Shown in pieces: positions 7,369-11,535 of a DNA stretch of 11,535 bases. The notes beneath the pieces were generated by a model, which was not told the DNA's origin, did no database searches, and saw nothing but the letters and a program-made list of their open reading frames with translations. A program made the translations under genes and the position numbers. Location: the NCBI GenBank assembly GCA_018303645.1, contig JAGVXR010000006.1, forward strand, positions 1 to 11,535. Direction: 5' to 3'. The stretch comes from Candidatus Woesearchaeota archaeon (GTDB taxonomy: Archaea; Nanobdellota; Nanobdellia; Woesearchaeales; GW2011-AR4). Positions within the stretch are counted from its first letter, which is position 1; each line of letters opens with the position of its first letter.

Positions 7369-7406
7369 TAAAATTTGATTAAAAATCACCTAATTTTAAA
7401 TTTTTT
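7359..7406. terminator. convergent T-run termination zone between the two modules
   Basis: The two operons meet here with a 17-base gap (7369-7385). A T6 run at 7401-7406 can end plus-strand transcripts, and an A7 run at 7359-7365 gives T7 for minus-strand transcripts. AT-only dyads (TTAAAA 7379-7384 with TTTTAA 7394-7399) also occur but would form only a weak stem. T-runs are enough for archaeal termination; the exact stop points are inferred. Confidence 0.3.
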
Positions 7407-7718
7407 GAAAACAAATACTAATAAAATTAATGTAATCAAGGTAATAACCATCGATATTCTAAATGACATCAAAAGCCCAAGAATATAAGTCAATGAGGGG
7501 AATATCGTAACCCCAAGCAAAATCGAAAAAACATATTTTTCCCCTTCAGCCATATCAAAGTTATTCAAAAAAAGGAAAAAAGGCATTGTAATCAAGATAA
7601 TTCCAATAAAAACCCTTGCTCCAGCCATACCGAATATGGCAAATGAAAATATTAAAATTACTAATATCATTAGCGAAATGAATACTAATCTTGTTTTTAA
7701 TTCATTATTTAGGTTCAA
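7386..7718 (-). CDS. small DUF1616-like membrane protein (module B)
   Basis: This 110-residue protein has about four membrane spans (11-29, 33-51, 61-83, 87-104) and a basic C-terminus. Its core FDMAEGEKYVFSILLGV (54-70) followed by LTYILGLLM lines up with LDFAERLVIGVALSA and SYYIGLIGL of the 119-residue protein opposite. The two are therefore probably diverged copies of one DUF1616-like family. It has lost the FPGY motif (MPFFLF stands there), so a domain search might miss it. The start is TTG at 7718, backed by a GAGGTG ribosome binding site at 7726-7731 with a 7-base spacer. No in-frame ATG offers a better start. It overlaps the upstream GT-C-like gene by 14 bases, echoing the 20-base overlap in module A. 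Its role is unknown; a partner or regulator of the GT-C-like protein is the simplest idea. Confidence 0.6.
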   Translation of the reverse strand: MNLNNELKTRLVFISLMILVILIFSFAIFGMAGARVFIGIILITMPFFLFLNNFDMAEGEKYVFSILLGVTIFPSLTYILGLLMSFRISMVITLITLILLVFVFKKFKIR

Positions 7719-9330
7719 ATTTATACACCTCGATATTATCCTTATTATACACTAAAGTATGGTTTGAAAGTGCAGTTTTTTCAAAATCCTGCATAAAATT
7801 AAATGTTTCCTGGTCATTTAAAGGCCCAATCATTGTGTAATCCAGCATTATATACCATTCCGGGCTTTTCAATATAATCTCCTTATCTTCCCTGAAATAA
7901 TAGAACCTTGTTACATGCTGCGAAACTGCAGCCATCCATCTGATTTTCTTTGAAGTAGCGGATAAAACCTGATCCTGATATGGAATGCCTAAAACTGTTA
8001 CATTGACATTTTTAGGCGCGTTATCCAAAATCCATTGGGAAGCCTGGAATTCAGCATCATTCAATGTTGTAAAAAACCCGGATTGCGTATAAGGATTGTA
8101 AATTTCCTTATTCAATATTTTTGAAGCTGCGGGCATATTTATGGATAATGCAAAATAAATAAAAATTAAGGCAATTCCATATTTTACAAATTTTTTATAG
8201 GGAAAATTGACTTTCACCAGATTAATCAGGTATATTGCGCCAATTGCCATTATAGGAGAGAAAATATGCGCTGTTGCTGATAAAGACCTATGGAGGAATT
8301 CTGCTTTCCCGAATAAGTCCCTGTGTAGCATGATATAAAGCCCTATAAGCCACGCCAACAATAATAAATCCCTTTCTTTCCTATTTATTATTAATACTGA
8401 TAATCCGATGACTAAGAACGGCAATGTCCATAATCCATGCATCTCCCTGTATGAGAAATAGCTTGGCGGCACAGAGCCTATAAAATCTTCCGCGTTTGGC
8501 GACCAGCTAAAAATTCTTGATAAACTTAACTTAAATACGCTTTCTTCCTTGTTGCCTGAAAATTCAGGGAAAATCCTGAAATTTTGGTATGGAAACATGA
8601 AGAATAAAATCAAGAAGATTAATATTGAGATTATTATATGATTTGCATTAATGTATAATCTCTTATTTTTTATTGCAATAAAAATGTAAAATAGTATTAA
8701 GCTAAAAACAACATGGAGAAAAGCCAATGGATGGATTAAGAAACTAATCCCAGAGAATAAGGCAGTAAAATAAAGATAGATTGGCGTATTTTCTTTTTTA
8801 TCGTAATTTATTAGATATTTATAAAAGCAATAAAGGATTACTGGTATAAAGGCGTATGCAAACCTTTCAGGCCATTGCCCCCATATATAGGGCATAAAAT
8901 CACGCGGTGAGAATACAATTAAAATTGCTGAAAGAATGGCAGGCAAAAAACCAAATAGGGATCTTATTACAAAATAAACCGTGACAATAACAAATGTCGC
9001 TAAAATTGCATTCATAAGAAAAATAGGGACTATTCTCTGGCCTCCAAAAACCTGCATTAATCCTAAAGATGCATGGAAAGTCGGGGCATACCATAATGTA
9101 TGCGGCTTAAAATCATTATCATTGCCATATCTTATATCAATGTAGGGGGGCAAATACATAAATGACTTGTCATTATATGCCATATAATCCCCAACCTCAA
9201 AGTGCGACATTGCGTCATACTCGCCGTAAGGAACCTTCCTATCCTGAAGAGGCTGGGTCCAGAAATAAATAGCAAATAAATATACAAGAACAAAAATTAA
9301 GGTCTGGACATAATTCTTATTTATTTTCAT
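7705..9330 (-). CDS. GT-C-like multi-span membrane glycosyltransferase (module B)
   Basis: This 541-residue protein has one N-terminal span (9-25), an outer loop with VPYGEYDAMSHFEVGDYM (33-50), about nine to ten more spans to residue 397, and a soluble C-terminal domain (about 400-541). Asp39 and His43 of YDAMSH match Asp44 and His48 of the plus-strand 547-residue protein. WYAPTFH (80-86), YIWGQWPERF (148-157) and FLIHPLAF (197-204) match that protein's YPP..YH, WGHWP and THTSE sites, and FQASQWILDNAPKNVNV (428-444) matches the start of its tail domain. FLHRSLSATAH (345-355) resembles late GT-C loops that bind lipid phosphate. Likely role: a polyprenyl-phosphate-sugar-dependent transferase on the outer face. 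No WWDYG is present, so it is not STT3. A TATA box sits about 27 bases before the ATG, so the mRNA is probably leaderless. Confidence 0.7.
   Translation of the reverse strand: MKINKNYVQTLIFVLVYLFAIYFWTQPLQDRKVPYGEYDAMSHFEVGDYMAYNDKSFMYLPPYIDIRYGNDNDFKPHTLWYAPTFHASLGLMQVFGGQRIVPIFLMNAILATFVIVTVYFVIRSLFGFLPAILSAILIVFSPRDFMPYIWGQWPERFAYAFIPVILYCFYKYLINYDKKENTPIYLYFTALFSGISFLIHPLAFLHVVFSLILFYIFIAIKNKRLYINANHIIISILIFLILFFMFPYQNFRIFPEFSGNKEESVFKLSLSRIFSWSPNAEDFIGSVPPSYFSYREMHGLWTLPFLVIGLSVLIINRKERDLLLLAWLIGLYIMLHRDLFGKAEFLHRSLSATAHIFSPIMAIGAIYLINLVKVNFPYKKFVKYGIALIFIYFALSINMPAASKILNKEIYNPYTQSGFFTTLNDAEFQASQWILDNAPKNVNVTVLGIPYQDQVLSATSKKIRWMAAVSQHVTRFYYFREDKEIILKSPEWYIMLDYTMIGPLNDQETFNFMQDFEKTALSNHTLVYNKDNIEVYKFEPK
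7726..7731 (-). promoter_or_regulatory. ribosome binding site GAGGTG fixing a TTG start
   Basis: On the minus strand GAGGTG is followed by TATAAAT (7 bases) and then TTG at 7718-7716. It lies inside the end of the GT-C-like gene. It is the clearest Shine-Dalgarno in the window and decides the start of the small module B gene. Confidence 0.6.
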
Positions 9331-9350
9331 AGCAGTTTGCCAAATGAAAT

Positions 9351-9364
9351 ATATTTATAAATAT
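9351..9364 (-). promoter_or_regulatory. palindromic TATA box for module B
   Basis: ATATTTATAAATAT is a perfect 14-bp palindrome. Its centre lies about 27 bases from the minus-strand ATG at 9330, the distance expected for a leaderless archaeal transcript. Because it is symmetric, TBP could bind either way round; flanking BRE sequence would set direction. Confidence 0.55.
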
Positions 9365-9385
9365 TTAGTTTAATCCAAGAAAAGC

Positions 9386-9398
9386 TTTATAATATATA
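9386..9398 (+). promoter_or_regulatory. archaeal TATA box for the GT9-GT2 operon
   Basis: TTTATAATATATA, with A-rich AAGAAAAGC just upstream as a possible BRE. The centre is about 23-25 bases before the ATG at 9415, which points to a leaderless or nearly leaderless mRNA. No Shine-Dalgarno is present before the ATG, in agreement. Confidence 0.55.
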
Positions 9399-9414
9399 TA
9401 GATTTCCAGTTCAA

Positions 9415-10443
9415 ATGGGAAAAATGGGTATCTTAATAATAAAATTGGGGGCAATTGGGGATGTCTTGAGGACAACTGCTATACTGCCTGCCTTGAAAGA
9501 TAGGTATAAGAACTGCAGAATAAGCTGGGTAACAAAGAAAGAGGCTTTTGATATTTTAAAGAACAATGATTTAATTAATGATATTTTTTTAATAGAGAAT
9601 AATTTAAAAGAAAAATTAAATGATGAAAGTTTTGACTTAATAATCAATTTTGACGATGATTTTGATGCATGTAAATTAGCCTCATTATTTAATTACAAAA
9701 AAATTATTGGCGCGTATTTGGAAAATAATAAAAGGGCGTATACTAAAGATTCCTCTTCATGGTTTGACATGGGATTAATTTCAAAATTCGGGAAGAAAAA
9801 GGCTGATGAATTGAAGGCTTCAAATAAAGAGGCTTATCAAAATATTTTATTTAAAATTTTAAACGTTAATAGTGAAAAATATAAGATTTATGAGCCCCAA
9901 TTAATTTTAGATAAAAAAAACATTGAGTTTGCAAAGCATTTTTCTGAAAAAAATAATATTGGAAAAAATCTGGTAATTGGAATTAATACAGGCGCTGGAG
10001 GCAGATGGCAGGACAAGAAGCTGAGCATAGAAGATACGATTGAGTTAATAGATAAATTAAATAATGAATTAAAAAATGTGAAATTACTGCTTTTTGGAGG
10101 CCCTGAAGAAAAGGAGAGGAACAATAAAATAAAAAATGACATTAAAACTGGAATAATTGATGCAGGCTGCGAAAATTCTTTGCTTGAATTCGCCTCTTTG
10201 GTGAATTTATGCAATGTTCTTGTAACATCGGACAGCCTGGCTATGCATATCGGCATTGCATTGAGAAAGAATATTGTGTGTTTTTTTGCCCCCACAAGCC
10301 AGCAAGAAATTGAACTGTACGGGAGGGGAATTAAGATATTGCCAAAAAAAGGCTGCGTTTGCTGCTATAAGCCTAAATGTGATATAACCCCGGAATGGGA
10401 TATTGATGAGTTTGTTGATGGTGTTAAGAGATTAGTAAAATGA
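9415..10443 (+). CDS. GT9 glycosyltransferase, ADP-heptose heptosyltransferase-like
   Basis: This soluble 342-residue GT-B enzyme is close to the usual length of heptosyltransferases. The N-terminus MGILIIKLGAIGDVLRTT (residues 4-21) carries the GAIGD signature, with Asp16 in the place of the catalytic base. The C-terminal half has VIGINTGAGGRWQDKKLS (187-204), LLLFGGPEE (224-232) and the donor-binding LVTSDSLAMHIGIAL (269-283). A Cys cluster, CVCC....C (Cys314, 316, 317, 322), sits near the end, as in many GT9 proteins. GT9 is best known from bacterial lipopolysaccharide core assembly. In an archaeon the substrate would be another surface glycan, and the gene may have come by transfer from bacteria. 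The start at 9415 fits the promoter; ATG at 9424 is the alternative. The stop overlaps the next ATG (ATGA). Confidence 0.85.
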   Translation: MGKMGILIIKLGAIGDVLRTTAILPALKDRYKNCRISWVTKKEAFDILKNNDLINDIFLIENNLKEKLNDESFDLIINFDDDFDACKLASLFNYKKIIGAYLENNKRAYTKDSSSWFDMGLISKFGKKKADELKASNKEAYQNILFKILNVNSEKYKIYEPQLILDKKNIEFAKHFSEKNNIGKNLVIGINTGAGGRWQDKKLSIEDTIELIDKLNNELKNVKLLLFGGPEEKERNNKIKNDIKTGIIDAGCENSLLEFASLVNLCNVLVTSDSLAMHIGIALRKNIVCFFAPTSQQEIELYGRGIKILPKKGCVCCYKPKCDITPEWDIDEFVDGVKRLVK

Positions 10444-11156
10444 AACCCTATATCATGATTCCAACCTACAATGAAAAGGAGAACATAGCTAATTTAATAA
10501 ATGAAATACTGAAATTAAAAATAAAAAACATGCATATAGTTGTTGCTGATGACAGCAGCCCTGATGGAACCTGGAAAATCGTGCAGAGCATATCAAAAAA
10601 GCAGAAAAATGTGCATTTATTGCTGAGAAAAAAAGACAAAGGGAGGGGAGCTGCCGGCAGGGACGGTTTTATTTATTGCTTGAAAAATAAAGCGGACATT
10701 ATTATTGAGATGGACGCTGACTTCAGCCATAACCCGAGATATATACCGATAATGCTGAAAGAAATAAAAAATTATGACATTATCCTTGGCTCAAGGCAGG
10801 TTAATGAGGGAAAAGACGTGGGAAGAAGCCCGTTAAGGAGAATAATAACAAGGCTTGCCAATTTATACATAAGGGTAATGCTTGACATAAGAGTAAAGGA
10901 CTGCAATTCAGGTTTCAGATGCTTTAAAAGCGATATCTTAAAAAAAATAGGGCCAGAAAAGCTTGAGTCAAAGGGGCCTTCAATTGTCCAGGAGGTTTTG
11001 TTCAAAGCGCATTTAAAAAAAGCAAGAATCGAGGAAATCCCGATAGTTTTCATCAACAGGAAAAAAGGCATTTCGAAGCTCGGAGTAAAGCAATTAATAT
11101 TGGCTTATATCATGGTTTTAAAACTGAAGCTGAGACATTTGTCTGGTTTAATATGA
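10440..11156 (+). CDS. GT2 polyprenyl-phosphate mannose synthase (DPM1)-like
   Basis: This is a GT-A family 2 enzyme of 238 residues, the length of single-domain Dpm1. It shows YIMIPTYNEKENI (4-16), VVADDSSPDGTW (34-45), KGRGAAGRDGF (67-77), the DXD-bearing IIEMDADFSHNP (88-99), ILGSR (115-119), GRSPLRRIITRLAN (128-141) and DCNSGFRCF (154-162). These are hallmark motifs of dolichyl/polyprenyl-phosphate mannosyltransferases. There is no C-terminal membrane domain or GtrA fusion, so it would work at the cytoplasmic membrane face and make polyprenyl-phosphate mannose or a similar donor. It differs from the GT2 at 3471-4193, which has ALG5-type DLST and DHQCGFK motifs; the locus may therefore supply two lipid-linked sugars. 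It is coupled to the GT9 gene by an ATGA overlap. Confidence 0.85.
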   Translation: MKPYIMIPTYNEKENIANLINEILKLKIKNMHIVVADDSSPDGTWKIVQSISKKQKNVHLLLRKKDKGRGAAGRDGFIYCLKNKADIIIEMDADFSHNPRYIPIMLKEIKNYDIILGSRQVNEGKDVGRSPLRRIITRLANLYIRVMLDIRVKDCNSGFRCFKSDILKKIGPEKLESKGPSIVQEVLFKAHLKKARIEEIPIVFINRKKGISKLGVKQLILAYIMVLKLKLRHLSGLI

Positions 11157-11177
11157 TATTTAATTCCAATCGATAAA

Positions 11178-11190
11178 ATATATTTAATAT
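11178..11190 (+). promoter_or_regulatory. archaeal TATA box for the GT4-like gene
   Basis: ATATATTTAATAT within an AT-only stretch follows CGATAAA, a possible BRE. The centre is about 30 bases before the ATG at 11216, giving a leader of only a few bases. This suggests the gene starts its own transcript rather than being part of the GT9-GT2 operon. The surrounding sequence is so AT-rich that the exact box is uncertain. Confidence 0.4.
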
Positions 11191-11215
11191 TTTAATAATA
11201 AAAACCAACTAAAAA

Positions 11216-11535
11216 ATGAAAATAGCTATTTTAACTCCGACATTTTCGCATTACAGTGGGATAGACAAGGTTGTGCAGCTGCAGGCAGAAGACTACGCAA
11301 AAAAAGGCAACAAAGTCACTGTCTTCGCGCTTGAGGCTGAAATAAAGCCGAAAAACTACAATCTGGAAGTTTTGGGGATGCCAAAAAGCCTTTTTCTGCA
11401 GAGAATTTACAGATTGCTGTTTTTTCTTGACTATGAAAAAATTAAAAATGCCGCAGATAAATTAAAAGGCTATGATGTTGCAATAAGCCATTTCTATCCC
11501 ATGAATTTAATTGCGAGCTATGCAAGGAAAAAATA
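11216..11535 (+). CDS. GT4-like glycosyltransferase, N-terminal part (3' truncated by window)
   Basis: Only the first 106 residues are in the window. The opening MKIAILTPTFSHYSGIDKVV, then the sequence AEDYAKKGNKVTVFALEAE, and later GYDVAISHFYPMNLIA are the acceptor-domain pattern of GT-B family 4 transferases: first beta strand, Gly-containing loop, 'la..L...GHeVtv', and 'D.v..h'. The usual GG of the loop is SG here. The donor-binding C-terminal half with the E-x7-E motif lies outside, so the sugar cannot be told. Cytoplasmic extension of the glycan is the likely role, in line with its neighbours. Confidence 0.7.
   Translation, partial: MKIAILTPTFSHYSGIDKVVQLQAEDYAKKGNKVTVFALEAEIKPKNYNLEVLGMPKSLFLQRIYRLLFFLDYEKIKNAADKLKGYDVAISHFYPMNLIASYARKK

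Noticed and set aside
7371..7403. Hairpin built from AAATTT and TTAAAA / TTTTAA repeats
   Set aside because: The arms are pure A/T and short, as expected by chance here; only the T-runs are kept as a weak termination signal.
5385..9330. STT3/AglB oligosaccharyltransferase
   Set aside because: The GT-C-like topology fits, but no WWDYG motif is found in any of the large membrane proteins, and the tail domains are shorter than in AglB.
9888..10295. 135-codon open frame on the minus strand
   Set aside because: It lies fully inside the GT9 gene, whose conserved motifs fix the plus-strand frame; the opposite reading is a low-complexity Ser/Phe/Leu shadow.
10772..11071. 99-codon open frame on the minus strand
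   Set aside because: It is antisense to the well-supported Dpm1-like gene and shows no motif of its own.
1..11535. CRISPR array, tRNA, rRNA or insertion sequence
   Set aside because: No regularly spaced repeats, cloverleaf-like GC-rich segments, transposase motifs or terminal repeats were seen; all gaps between genes are 104 bases or less.

Overview
The window looks like a low-GC archaeal chromosome segment, most likely from a DPANN-type archaeon (Woesearchaeota/Pacearchaeota-like). The reasons are AT-rich TATA boxes placed as archaeal TBP sites, some about 25-27 nt ahead of the ATG as in leaderless transcripts; dolichyl/polyprenyl-phosphate sugar synthases; archaeal-style DUF1616-like small membrane proteins; and heavy Lys/Ile/Asn use. 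The lineage call is an inference and no rRNA or other marker gene is present. No tRNA, rRNA, CRISPR array, transposase or integrase was seen.

The whole window is a surface-glycan (glycoconjugate) locus built from short gene blocks on alternating strands. (1) Bases 2-939 (+): the 3' end of a YfhO-like membrane protein, overlapped by a SAM methyltransferase. (2) Bases 943-4193 (-): an ALG5/DPM1-like GT2 enzyme followed by a very large YfhO/GT-C-like membrane protein; it converges with block 1 with only 3 bases between stop codons. (3) Bases 4331-7368 (+): a CDP-paratose-2-epimerase-like SDR enzyme, a 547-aa GT-C-like membrane protein and a small DUF1616-like membrane protein. (4) Bases 7386-9330 (-): a second GT-C-like protein (541 aa) and a second small DUF1616-like protein, pointing at block 3. 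(5) Bases 9415-11156 (+): a GT9 heptosyltransferase-like enzyme and a polyprenyl-phosphate mannose synthase-like GT2. (6) Bases 11216 to the end (+): the start of a GT4-like glycosyltransferase, cut by the window edge.

Working model (inference): the two GT2 enzymes charge polyprenyl phosphate with sugars on the cytoplasmic face. The multi-span GT-C/YfhO-like proteins use those lipid-linked sugars on the outer face. GT9 and GT4 extend the glycan from nucleotide-sugars in the cytoplasm, and the epimerase and methyltransferase diversify the sugars.

The most notable structure is a pair of convergent, apparently homologous two-gene modules (GT-C-like plus DUF1616-like small membrane protein) at 5385-7368 and 7386-9330. 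They share protein motifs, an overlapping gene junction, a TTG start for the small gene and a conserved 12-nt string at the junction. This may be a functional GT-C/DUF1616 partner system that was duplicated and inverted.
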